Assembly: GCA_035582835.1 (NCBI GenBank)
Contig: JAYKAV010000012.1
Coordinates: forward strand, 1,701,877-1,765,876
DNA: 64,000 nt
Direction of reading: 5' to 3'
DNA from: Phoebastria nigripes
Taxonomy: Eukaryota; Chordata; Aves; Procellariiformes; Diomedeidae
The notes under the pieces: generated by a model
Database searches by the model: none
Told to the model about the DNA's origin: nothing
Seen by the model: the letters and a program-made list of their open reading frames with translations, nothing else
Position numbers and translations under genes: made by a program
Part shown: piece after piece, positions 1 to 12,130 of the stretch
Position numbering within the stretch: the stretch's first letter is position 1
Layout: every line of letters begins with the position of its first letter

Positions 1-3000
1 GGCTGAGTCGGTGCACTGGGGACAGCCGCTGCCACGGCGTGGGACAGGACTGGCACAGCTCATCTTCCCCCGGTACGGGCGGCAATGGTGTGTCCTTTCA
101 AGGCACGCACATGCATCTTCTCACTTTTGCTTTAGCAGCACTGGCCCTGCTTTGCGAGGCTCGCGGTGTGTCCAGAGCTCCCACACCTGACGGCGGGTGA
201 TTACCCAAGAGCTCCGCTTTCGGTTTAAAACAAAACGACTTTCTAGCTGTCGTGGTGGCTGCAGAAGGTTTGAAAGTGCAGACTAGCGTATCAAAAGTCA
301 GAGAGCAAGTAAACTTCCAGATGAATTAGAAAACTTAAAAAAAATCTAGCAATTGATACATCACTCTACTAAATTTTCTGGCTGGCCTGAAGAACAAGTT
401 CTGAAGCTTTGGGTCGGTGTAATTGGTATGCAGTTGGTACAGGGCTGCTTCCCCTCTGCTTTCTCAGCATGTGAACCTTTGGCCGAGAGTCATTTAGAGG
501 GTCTGGAGACATTTTTCCCTATAAATTCTAACTTAAACAATTTGAGAGTGAAAAAGTGATATCTAAAACCATACGCATTTTGCTTCCATCTGCCTTTTTG
601 AAAACATCTGTTTCTGGGTTGACTTATTTTACCTGGGATTTCAGTTTAGGCCCACCTTTAAAATGGCAGTCGGGATGAACGAAGTGAACCGGAGGCTCTC
701 TTGTAGAAGCGTTAACCCAGGGTGTTTGCTGTTCCTATCTGGCCAGTTGGACACGCTCTTTGTAGGTGTACCCTAATGATAGAGTTTCTTAAACATAAAT
801 CCTGCACTTAAGGAGATCTGTGACCATTCAGTGATTCCAGAGCTGACTTTACAGCGTATTTGTAAGGAAGTTTAATCAGATTATAAGTAACATACCTACT
901 TTCTAAAAGCCACATAAAGACTTGTCTTCTGTAACGTTCTGTCCTCCCTGAGGGCACAGGCACTAGCGGGGCAAGGTACTTGTGGCCCTGTTATTTTGCC
1001 TCAGGCATTCGATCCCTGCAGCAGCAGTAAACTCAGCCCTCATCCTGCAGCTGCGCGGGGACTGGGAGCATCAGCATCATTCACTTACTTTATTTTTTGC
1101 ATCGCAAGAGCAGGAGGGCTGCCCTTCCTGGCCTGAAGAGATGCGCAGTGTGATGTTGGTATGGTCAGAATTGTCAAGACACGTACCACCGAGAGCAGAG
1201 GAGAAGGGTGGCCTTGGGAATGGCTCAGTGGCAGGGGATAATGGCAGCGCCTCATACACCCCGTCACTTCGTTGCAAGGTGATTCTGAGCTTCTGCTTTG
1301 CAGAACAAGAGTTCAGTGGGATTTTGTGAACGGAGGTGGCAGGAGGCTTTGATGCCATGTGGATGTCTGAGGTGTTTCCCTCGTTGCTGCTAAATTGAAA
1401 TCACCTGTTTGATGTGACTGAGAAAGAATGCAAATGGCCTTGCAGGAAACCCCAGGGAAGAGGAAGGAGACACTGGTTAACTGTGAGAAAGAGAAGATGA
1501 TAACAAAAGGGCGGAAGGAATATGAGAGAGAGAACTATTTAAGGAAGCAGGAACCTTAAGAAAAATTAGGAAAAAAAAAAAGTGGGACCAGGATAAGGGG
1601 CAGCAACAAGAAAAAAAAGCAAAAAGTTTAAACATGCAGGGAGCAAAGCTCATAGACAAGAGGACAGAGTGAAGGAGGAAAATGAAAAGAGAGGAGCTGA
1701 TTTATGAAACAGATAAAGAAAGCCAGGCTCCTGAAGCCTGCATTTTAACAGCACGTCCATGGTACACGTCCTACATCCTTGTAGCAGTGCAGGAAAGGGT
1801 GTAGCTGAGGGATGCTGCTTTGGAAGTGCTGGAGCCTAATTACTACCTCCTGTTATTTGGGACAAGTGTTTTAAATTTGCATTCTGCCCTGAGAGGCATT
1901 ACTCCCTCTAATAATGTCAAGTCTTGGTTTGGAGCTGGGAGAAGGAGATTTCCGAATAGCATAAAAGTAAGTCATGGGCCTTGGAGATGGGAGCAGAAAT
2001 TGTACTGGTGTGTTAGGAGCCAGGTGCTTGGTTTTATCATTTCTTTAATGCTGTCTGGTGGCCAGAGGAGAAATCTCTTCTTGGCTGTGCCTGTCTGGCC
2101 ATAACCTGAACATGGAGTAGGGAGGGTTGATGGAGACTCTCTCCTTCATGTCTGATTTTCATACTTATTCACTGTGGGCTAGATTCTGTGCTCTTCCGTG
2201 TTTGTTGTGCTGCTCCATGTAATGTAATACAAAACTAAAACAGCCAGAGTCCCACAGGAGAATTTCTGTTTATAGGAAACTAAGAGAAATGGGATCATTA
2301 CTTCCTACAGCATCTGAACGTGGTTTGTTCTGACTGACGGGATAGAAAGAGGAGGAGCAGGACTGTCAGCACTAGCAAGGCCTGTGAGCTTGATGCGATT
2401 AACTACAGACTGGTTTACAAAGGTTGTAGATGTGGGACCGGCATCCTTGATGCTGCAGTTTTCACAGGAACGAGACAGATGGAAATCGAGGAGGCGAAGC
2501 TTGCTCCTGAGGGCTGCAGCCCATTGCATGCCATCCCATGGAGAAACTGGCACTGTGAACCACGTGGCTGACCGTGGCCTGAGGCTGGGTGTTGGTAGCC
2601 CAGCTTTGTGTGTAGCCCTGCTGAAATGGGCAATTTTTCTCACAGAGAAAGGGGAGTGATATTCTCCTGTTTTTGTTGTGAATGATAGGGAAGCAAGGTG
2701 GCCTGACACTGCACTGGTTTTAGGGTAGAGAGCTCCCAGCCGCTTTTGCCAGGTCTTGCTGTGATCTGTGCATTTCCCATGCACAGATCCCACTCTCTGA
2801 GTTTCCTAACTGGGCTATTAAATAAGCAAACACAGAGTAAATCCAGTGTGGGCAGTAAACTTCTCAAGCTGGAGAGCCCAGAGAAATCATTGCATTGCTG
2901 GGGGAGTTTCTACACTGTAATTGCAGGCCAAAGGAGGGAGTTTGATGTTAATGCAAGGGGGGAGGGAAAAAAAAAAGCTGATGCAAGACTGAAAAGGAGG

Positions 3001-6000
3001 AGGGAGACAAAGGCAAGGAAATTCTTGCATTTCTTTATTATGCATTGGACTCCTTAATGCAATTCATCCAAATTCTGTATGGTGCAACCCAAAGGAACGC
3101 GGTTAGGTAGGAACATGTACATGGCACCCTTAGCGTTTGGTTTCTGCAAACATTTGCTTTTTTGCAGTTAGCCAGCGTCGTGCCAGTGGGATGCAAGCAG
3201 TCATGGGGCGCGGGAGCTCACCGCTCACTGGAGGAGGACGGAGGCAGCTCTGCTGTGGGTCCCCTGCCCCGCTGGCAGTGTGTCACTTGAAGCAATGGAC
3301 AAGCACACAACCGGAGCTTTGCAGCCCCTCTGGCCTCAGGGACCTCAGCCACCAGTGCTGCTGCTGAAGCCCTCACGCAGGGTGAGGTGGTTATACACGC
3401 ACGCAGGGGCGGTCCGTAGAGGTCTGCGTGAGCTGTATGGGCAAACCCCATCAGATAGGGAAGGCAGAGCAGTTGCCAAGTGGTTAATCTGCTGATGGGA
3501 TTGGTGTTTGGCCCTCTCCCATCCCGCTCTGAGGTCTGTGCTGGAGGGTTTGGGGGATTGTCAGCTGATGGCTTTGTTGCCTGTGGTCTGGTTGAGCAAC
3601 ATGCTCAGACGTTAGCTCCTGGCCGGGTAAGTGAATTTGCAGGCATTACTGTGAGTAGAGGTCTTGTTATAAGAGCTGGGGAAAAAAAATAGGCTACCAC
3701 CCCCCAAAAAATAGCAGCCAATTCCCCCAAACTCTCTGTTCATGACCTGAAGGGAATGAGGACATCTTGGGAGTATAACACAGGCATAAAATTCATCTTT
3801 GGCCCCAGCGTGGTCTTGCTCACTCTGCTGCTGTTACATACTGCTCACGCATGAAGCTTCTGAGTTCATTCTGCTATCAGCAGAACAAAGCAGATCACCC
3901 TGGAGCAGATTTTACGCGAAACAAATATTCGCAAGAAGTCTTCATTAATTTCTGTAAAGCTAGGACTTGTATTTGCTCTAATGGCATTCTGGGAGGGTTG
4001 CTGCTATTTTTCTATGGAGTAGCCCATTTTTTTCCCTTTTACAGTAACCAGATCACTGTTTACCTCTGTGAAGGTGCTTATCCACCCAGGAGCTGAGGTC
4101 TGACCATGGTGACCATGATCTGCAGTAGTGTCACCTGGCAGGGGGAGAGCCCATCCCATCCCAGTACTATGTGGTCTGCACAAAATCCAAAAGCCTGATT
4201 GATTGGCTTTTTTACTTGAGGATTCATGTCTTGTCTGAGCTTGCAGGCACAAGTCAAGTTATTTGGATGTGGAGGGAGAGTACTGCTGATTGATACTGAT
4301 ATATCTAGGACTGGTGCTTGATTCTGAGAATACTGCTGGATGTAATTAGGAGAAGCACCCAAAAATGTTGCTGCTAGCAATGAAATACTGGAATGTATGG
4401 CTAGTGGGGGGGAGGGGGAAACCCTTCACTGAGATTTGAGATCACAGTTGCAAATCTTGGGAAATTTGAACCACCCCAATATGATAATTTTCCATGATCA
4501 TTTTCATATTTATGAACTTTTTAGGGGAAATTATTTTACCTTTCTTATTTTGGACAATCATGTTTATATGAGAGTGGAAAGCTTCTTCAGGCAGCATATT
4601 ATGTTCATTTAATATCACACGCAAAGCATAGAAACCTAAATTGGAAGCTCAAAAAACCCCCACAGAAGTGTTTCTCCATCTTTTTCTAATCCTCTGAAGG
4701 GTGAATTGGAAGCTCTTGCTGAGGGAGGAATGTGCTTAAAGATTGCAAACTAACTTTTGGAGTCTCCTTCTGATAGGTTCAAACTTCAGCCCATGTTTCA
4801 AAGTCTTCACATCTTGAAGAGCAACTTCTCCCACTTCCCTGACTTTTGTCCCTAGAACGAGGAGGTTTGTTCTCCATCAAGTGACAGAGATGAGGCTTAG
4901 ACTGTTCTACAGCCTCTTGCAAATACAATTACGGAGTATATGGGCATTTCTCTCCTGGCCCTGCCACGGGACTGTCACTGGGTAGATTTGGCAGTGCGGG
5001 TGTTGGAGCCTTGAGCGTTCCTGCCTGGTTTCACCTGGTTCCCTGGGGCTCCCCAGGCACTGTGGGGAACAAGGCCTGTCTGGCACTGGCTGCTTGCTCA
5101 GCCACTGTGATTCAACTGTTGATGCTATAGTTTAACCATAAGTTTAATATCTTACTTAACTGCTATACTTTGATTAAAGAGAAATCTATCTAAAGGAAAT
5201 CTCTCTTCAAAGCAGCACAGCGTACATGTTTAATTTGCAAAGGAAGAACTTGCGCGGTCCCAGCACCGTGGTCTCAGAAACTGCCCAGCGTTGATTACCT
5301 GGATGCAAGCATCTGGCCGGGAGGGAGCCGGCACGTCATCTGGGTTCAGGCTTCTGCAGGAAAGTTGGCGTTCCTCTATCGGAAGTCATCTGGTGAGGAT
5401 GCAGAGCATGAATCAGTCTGGATTTCGCTAATGGTTTTCTAGCCAGAGTCTTCAAGCAAATATGTACTTTTGCATCATAACAGCTGTTGCCCTTTCTGCC
5501 AGTTTCTAACACTTGCGGTTGCTGGCTTGGCTTTAATACATACTTCCACCCAGTGTAAACAAATCCCACCCATGTTATGTTTTTTAGATGAAAGCAAAGA
5601 TCTGTGCGTGAAACATTGAACAGGGTATGGGAAGTGCAGGATGCATGTTGTGGTCAAGCGTAGTTATCGGGAAGCGCATCAGCTCCCCACCGCACCTTCC
5701 CTGGTCACAAACCCAAACTCACAGTATTTAGCTGATGCATTACAAAAGGGCAACGTTATTGTTAATGCAAAGTCATCCTTGTTTAAAATAAGGACGTGAG
5801 ATGTCTTCATGGCATAAATATTAAGTAGCATAGCTATGGTTTTCCCTTAAGTTTTCCTGGGAAAAGGCATGTTTTGTCTTTATACTTTGGGGTCTCAAAG
5901 AAGCTGGACTCTTAGATGTCTTCTGATGTCTTGCATTTGTGACTGATTGAGGGAGCACTAAGTAATTACGTCTCTGAGTAAAATGCTCCAGAGAGAGTGT

Positions 6001-6424
6001 CTGGAGTGAAAAGTATATGGCACTGACAGGCAAGATACTGAGCAGCGATTCAGGAAAGGTCAGGGTGGTAACAGAGCAGATGAGAGAGCTCTTCTGCTCC
6101 TCTAATCCAGAAACTGAGACGACGAGCTTCAGGGAGGAGGAACTCTGTAGTGATCACTCATAGCTTCTCCCCTCACTAAGAGGAGTAGTAATGTAGGAGC
6201 TCTTTTTCCTAACCACATTTGTACGAGCTACTCATATTTTAATGATACTCAGTATTTGCATGTCTTTTTCCTCCAGTAACGCATTTTTCACTGTGTAAGG
6301 CCCTTAAGTGGGTTAAGAGGAAAAAAGTGAAGATCTCCCATATTTTGATTTCAGTGCATTGTGATTGCTGCATCTGCACTGGTAAAACTGGTGCTACCAG
6401 AGGCTTAATTGACCTTTGTATCCT
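1..6424. other. Non-coding DNA upstream of BHLHE40
   Basis: I see no exon, RNA gene or recognisable mobile element. Open frames are short, unsupported and overlap on both strands. The short stretch GGGCTAGATTCTGTGCTC near 2168-2185 could be a scrap of the palindromic amniote repeat seen at 6425, but it is too short to call. Confidence 0.6.
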
Positions 6425-6482
6425 GGGCTGATTCGAAGCCTGCTGGAGTCAGTACGGAGGTGCCAGTTGACTTCAGTGGTGT
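6425..6482. repeat. Decayed palindromic amniote repeat (copy 1)
   Basis: GCTGATTCGAAGCCTGCTGGAGTCAG is followed 17 nt later by TTGACTTCAGTGG. This is close to the remembered repeat pattern in which 'TGATTCAAAGCCTACTGAAGTCAATGG' is followed by its near-complement 'CCATTGACTTCAATGG'. The family is abundant in non-avian reptiles and survives as relics in birds. Confidence 0.5.
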
Positions 6483-9400
6483 TTGCAGCTGCCTGGAAGG
6501 GCATGAAGAAACACATTTGAGGAATGGCAGTCAAAGCTTTCCTGTAACTGTCCCTCTCCCTTTATCCGAAGGGAATTCCCTGCATTTGGAAAGATTGTTC
6601 AGTCTCAGGAACTGCAGCCAAGATACTGAGACACGCAGCAAAGGTCCCAATAGCTGTCATGGTAATGAAGGAGCAATAGGGGCACTCTTTCCCTGGCAGC
6701 AGTCCTGAAAGCATTGCCATATCAATTCCCTTAGAGAAAGAAAAAAAAAAAAAGGCGGCTTTATACCTAAGAACAAATGGCCTTGAAAGGCAGTTAATGC
6801 TGGAAAATTGGCCAAGTGAAAGCTTGCTATTGAGAGGTTGGTGGTGCCACTGTCTGGTTCCAGCCTCAGATGAGCAATATGAATCAGGAGCAAACCAAAA
6901 CTAGGGAGCAAGGGAAAGGTAGGGAAGAAAATATGAGACATGAGAAAACTAAAGACAGTTATGTGTAGTGTTTTGCATAATCAAAGGGGTTATTTTGAGC
7001 CCTGTTGCATTTTAGTTTTGGGGTTTTCATGCCTCTTGACTCTCCCGTGAGATTCACACCCGACGTATCTCTGCAGCCCATTGCCATGAGGAGGTTTTAT
7101 TAAAACTGTGGTTCATGCAAAAGCACAAACCATTTACCATGGGTCTGACCAGTCCTGACTACCTAACCAAAGGGACGTGTATCCCAGCTGATGTAAGCCT
7201 CCAGAGACACATCTCAAGTTCATCTGAGATTTCCCAATGATTTGAACAATTCTTCTCAGAAAACATTATCTGATAGACAAGCGCTGCCTGGCGACCATTA
7301 ATAGCATCTCAGAGTCATCTGCAGCTATTGCCTTCCATCACATGCATGCATGAAACACATGCATGAAACGAAAAGATTTGCAAAAGAAAGAGGCTTTTAA
7401 AAGTTATTTGGACTTAAATTTTGTTGTAATCCCTCTCTTGGTTCAACAATAGTTAGCAGTAGCCAGCCAGTCTGCACTGTTAAATATCAGGATGACTCAA
7501 CTGGTATTGGGATCTGCTGGGTCAGGAGGGGACAGGTTCACGCCCGGGGCAGGAGGCTGCTGGAGGTGTTGTCCTGGGGAGAAGACGATCCGCCGAGCTC
7601 CCTCCTGCCCGCCCCTGCCCTGTGCCCAGTTGGCAACTGCAGGACCCGCGGAGCTCTTGGAAGGACATCGGAATAACCTGGGCATCCCAGCAGCACGCTC
7701 GCCCTCCTCAAAGCCAGCTTTTGTACCCAAACATGCGGGTGAGCGTTGGCAAGTGTTGTAGCTGTTGTTTTCCCTTGCTCTGTCACTGGCTGTGTGTATT
7801 TAATTTAACACCTCTTTAATTAAATTTAACTTAAATTCAACTTAAATTCAACTCCTGTAGNGGTCCCCCCTAAAATGCTTTGCGATCCCCTGCATATCAC
7901 AGATGCTGTGAGGGACACCAGCGTTTTCCTGAGTGTGGGTGAGGAGGAGATTTGAAAGCAGCGCTATTGATTAAATAATTAAATGGACACAAATGAGCTT
8001 TTCTTGGGATTTTGATTAGCTGGTCCTTGGGTGAAAAAAAAGTAGGTGGCCTGAGAAGACCAGTGTTCTGCTTGGTCTCATTCCTGTTTGAAAAGGGTCT
8101 TCTGAATTTCTCACTGCCAGTGCTCTGGCAGGAAACTNCATCGCCATCAATAATTTGTTTTTTTCTTTGGCAAAGAGACCCTTTTCTTTCATGATGCCTG
8201 CATTAGAGGCCAGTCCTCCCAGCAAACCCAGCTCCCTTCCCCCAGCCCCACTGGAGACTTGCCACCGATTCCAGTTTGGGATTTCTCTGACTCCCACTGA
8301 AAATAGCGTCAGAGTCCCTCAGCGTCGGGGAGAGACCTGGGGGTTTCGTGGGTCTGCTCCCACTGCAGGTGAACTCCCGTGCTCAGAGATGCAACGCTTT
8401 TCTGCNGCAGCCTTATCTCCCCTGGGTCTCTGTGTCTCCTAGGAGGGCAAGGAGCCTTCAGCTCTGTTTGGGTGTGGTGGATGTACTAGTTTTCCTTACA
8501 ATGATGCATATATGATAGATGATATAATGATAGATTTATGCAGCCATGCTTTTGATAGCTTTCTAGCAGCTTTCGGGAATATTTGTGTTTCCTGATGAGG
8601 TCCCCCGGGTGCCAGGAGGACCGCCTCACATTCTCGGAGATGCTTCACGAACCGCTGGGTGCCGGAAGGTCCGTGGAAAAGGAGGATCACAGCCCTGACA
8701 TGCCGCAGCATAAGCCGAAGCTGTGCTGACGCCTTCCCGCAGCCTGTATTTGGCCGGTCTTCCCGGGGCTGGCTTTCACTTTGGGTTGTCGGTTCACCTG
8801 TTAAAAAGTTAGACTCAGGCACCTCATGAAATATTATTGGTTTTGTCTAAACATGCACTTTTCCCTGTAAAGCTTCTTTTAAATTCTTTTNCTAAGCATT
8901 AAAAATAGATAAAATGAGAAAAGGTTTGCAGAGACATTGCAATGTTATTAACACAGGGTAATTCCTACAGTCTTTCCCCCCTTTTTTATTTTATTTTGAG
9001 CTGATGGGAACTGTTTGGAAAAGATAGCTGGAAAAGTTAATCTTGGAATAGCAAATGCTCCTAAAGGGAGAAGGGGGGGGGGAAGAATGGTCCTTTCAAA
9101 GAATCACTGACCTAAATTGCACTTTAATGCACATACCATGCTGTCCACACCACCTACGTGTCTCCAGGAATACTGCTAAATAACAAGCACTAAATGTTTA
9201 GTCATTTCCTGCATCACGTTTGCAGGAGTCGGTGGCTTCGCGCGATTAGCATATGTAAGTGCACTGCAGTTCAAACAGTTGGTTTCCATATCAGCAGCTG
9301 CTGGGTTTAATCTCCTTTTGGGAAAGGTGCCACCGGAGCATTGCAGCGAGCCCCAGGTTAATGTTTCAGCCGGCTTTCCGCAGAGCTTCCAGCGAAGGGC

Positions 9401-11296
9401 CGCGGTGACGCAGTGCCGCCTCGCAAAGGCTCTGCCTCAAACTCGGTTTTTCAAAGCACGCTGTGGGAAAGCCTGGCTGAAAAATCGAGCGGGCAGGACG
9501 TCGGCTCGGTTGCAGGAGATGGCTTTTTTTCTTTCTGTAGCAGGGCTTTTAAGGAGGTTTTATTTTTGTATTTTATGAATCTTGTGTGTTTATGGGCTGG
9601 GTGGCAGCGAGCCTCGCAGGAAATAGCAGAGGCTGCTCTGACCTGCGCAGCTCTGGCTCGGTGGGTCCCAGCTGCCTGCCTGCCTGCCAGGGGTGCCGGG
9701 GTCCCGCTCGGGGGATCNGTGCCCCCCGCATCCGCCCCGGCTCGCTCCCTCCTGCACGAGGGGTGGGAGCATCAGGAATTTCATAGCCATTAGCTCAGCT
9801 TTTACTCAGCGTTGCAGGGAAGATGCAATCTTACCCAGAGAGGTTTGTAGTCCGTGCGTTGGCCTTTCAGGCTGGCATCGAAGCAGGTTTCTGTCCAAAG
9901 AATCGAGGGCTAAATCCTCTCACTTTTTTAAGCGTCTGCCTTCAAAATGGTGGCTGCTTCTCACTTGAAGTTCATGGTAACAGATGGCTAGATCTCGAAA
10001 ACATTAGTTAAAAGCTATAGGGTGTTTTTCACCACATGTCTTGCTGGTTTCCCTCCTAAAAAAAAAAATCTGTGCGAGAGCCCTCCAACATGACAGGCCA
10101 AATCTGACCGTCTGTTAAGTTCACTTTATATAATCTCTGTATACCATAAAGTGGCCTTTAAAAAGCCAGGGCTCCTCTCTGGGTAATTCACTGAGCTCTG
10201 GGAGGGCAGGCAGCCTGCAGCCAGCCTGCCCGCTCAGAGCGGCACTTGTTCTCTGCAGCATCACTGCGATCCGGAGCCAAGAAGCATCTCTTTGCAGATA
10301 TTTGATTTTTGGGTCTAGAGAGGGGGGAATCTGCCCAAAAGTACCTTTCACATGGGCTCTGCGGGGGCCCAGGGATTCGTGTGCGTATTCAGGGCATAGT
10401 AAGGGCTCATGAAATAGCGTGCACCTTCTGTGCGGCCCACCAGCGTTTTCAGTCTCATTTAGCAGAGAGAACAAGCAGAAATCTCACAACTCGAGTAAGA
10501 GCATATGCTCTGGGAGACCTCGCTACATTGCATAAGCCTTCCCATTAAAGGAGCTGGCTTTGCGAGCACAGCACATGAGTCAACAGCACAGCTAGACTTG
10601 TAACGTGGGAGTCACACCTACTCTTGGCTGCAGAATTATCCAGAGAAACAGAAGGTTAATAGGAACAAAATAAAGACTAAGGAACCCTTAAAGGTTAGTT
10701 ACAGGATTTTTGGCAAGAGGGGAAAAAAAGAAAGGAAATGGGTCAAGCCAAGGGAGAGAGAGTAGGGTAATGAAAAGCCACGTTGTCTGTCTCCTAAGGA
10801 AAGACAGTTCCGTTTAGATCAGTAAAAATGTGATCAATAAAACTTCTTTTTTTTTTTTCAAATTAGCTAGTTCTGGAGAGGGTCATTATTAATTACAGAA
10901 AGAAAAAGTCACTTGACTAACGAGAAAGAGAGTGGAGTGAGCTCCAGGATGCTCGAGAAATATTAACACTGCATGAAAGCAGTTCTGCAAGACAGGGAAT
11001 GACTCCCCAAAGCATGTAAATACAGGCAAAGCAAGCACCCGACCCAGAGTATCAGCAGCAGCAACACATTCCTTGGCTTTGCTTCTGCCTTTATGGATCC
11101 TTATTTTATGTTGGGACATTTTGGAAATTGAAACCAAACAAGGAGCACGTCTGTCTATGATCCTTGGAGAGCCTGAGCATCTCTGGTCCATGCAGACCAG
11201 AGCTCATTCCCCCGTGCAGGCTGGGTGAGGCAGGGCGGCAGCGCTGGAGATGGGACCAGCAGTGGAGGGAGAGCAGGGCTCGGCTCCCAGGCTGCG
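6483..11296. other. Non-coding DNA upstream of BHLHE40
   Basis: No gene is recognised. It contains short CATGCATG repeats (about 7341-7370), a 10-12 bp direct repeat of TTAAATTCAACT type (7820-7852) and a G10 run near 9067. The first isolated N bases of the window appear from 7861 onward. Confidence 0.6.
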
Positions 11297-11363
11297 CAGG
11301 CACCTAGTTCTCTCTAGTTTGACCCACGTTAAGTGCCTAAGTACCCTTAAGGACCTGGGGCTG
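11297..11363. repeat. Decayed palindromic amniote repeat (copy 2)
   Basis: AGGCACCTAGTTCTC and, 30 nt on, TTAAGTGCCTAAGTACCCTTAAGGACCTGGGG resemble the remembered repeat end 'TTAGGTGCCTAAATACCTTTGAGGATCTGGG'. The two parts lie in inverted relation (AGGCACCTA and the similar AAGTGCCTAA), as expected of this palindromic family. Confidence 0.5.
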
Positions 11364-12055
11364 ACTGGGCTGCGGGAGTTTGCAGAGAAGCCAGTCGCAG
11401 CTCTGTTTAGCTGATCTGATCCAAATTTCACTGCAGCCAGCGGAAAGGCTCCCGAGTGGGCTTTGGGTCAGGATCAGGAAACAGCGATATCCTGAATAGA
11501 TGAATCCACGGGGTTTTCAGTTTATAGAGATGTTCCATTGAGCAAAACTTATCCTGATACTGNATCCTTACTGTAGGCTGGAGCCAGTTTCCATATAAAT
11601 TAATTGGGGGCATTGCATTTGTATTTTTTCAAGAATGCAGTGGCCTCACTGGCTTCATAAGAAGAAAAAGAAAGAATACAGAAAGTCATGTTTAGTTTCC
11701 AGAGTGTTATCTTTGGTTTTTCCCCTAAGAAACAAGACTTCACGTGGCCAAATCTGGTACTGCTCACGGTGCAAGCTTGCCTGCCTGAGGTTCACCTCAG
11801 TCCTAAATCTGTGCTATAAAAATCAGGGATTACCAAGATGGGAGTGAAAAAACCTTGATAGCTCAGAGCTGCTGATCAGAGCTTATAGAAGAGCCCCACA
11901 CGAGGCTGCCCTGGAATTGCTTTCATTATTACATTGGTTTCTTGGCTCTCCTCCATGTATACCAAGGTCTAAGTGGAACATGTCCGTGGGGGAGGTGTTG
12001 GGCAACAGAAGTGATGTTTCATCCCTCACGCTCAGTGCTCTTGCAGAGGGAAAGA

Positions 12056-12130
12056 TCGTCTTGTGATCAAGGCACAAGACCAGGAATCAGACGATCTGGG
12101 TTACTGCAGTTTGATTTGCCAATATTAGTT
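12056..12130 (+). repeat. MIR/amniote-SINE-like relic, 5' part
   Basis: The sequence GTGATCAAGGCACAAGACC, then AGGAATCAGACGATCTGGGTT and a degraded TTTGATTTGCC, aligns by eye with the tRNA-derived head of MIR-type amniote SINEs ('TGGTTAGGGCACNNGACTGGGACTCAGGAGANCTGGGTTCAATTCC'). It is strongly decayed and old. Confidence 0.5.
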
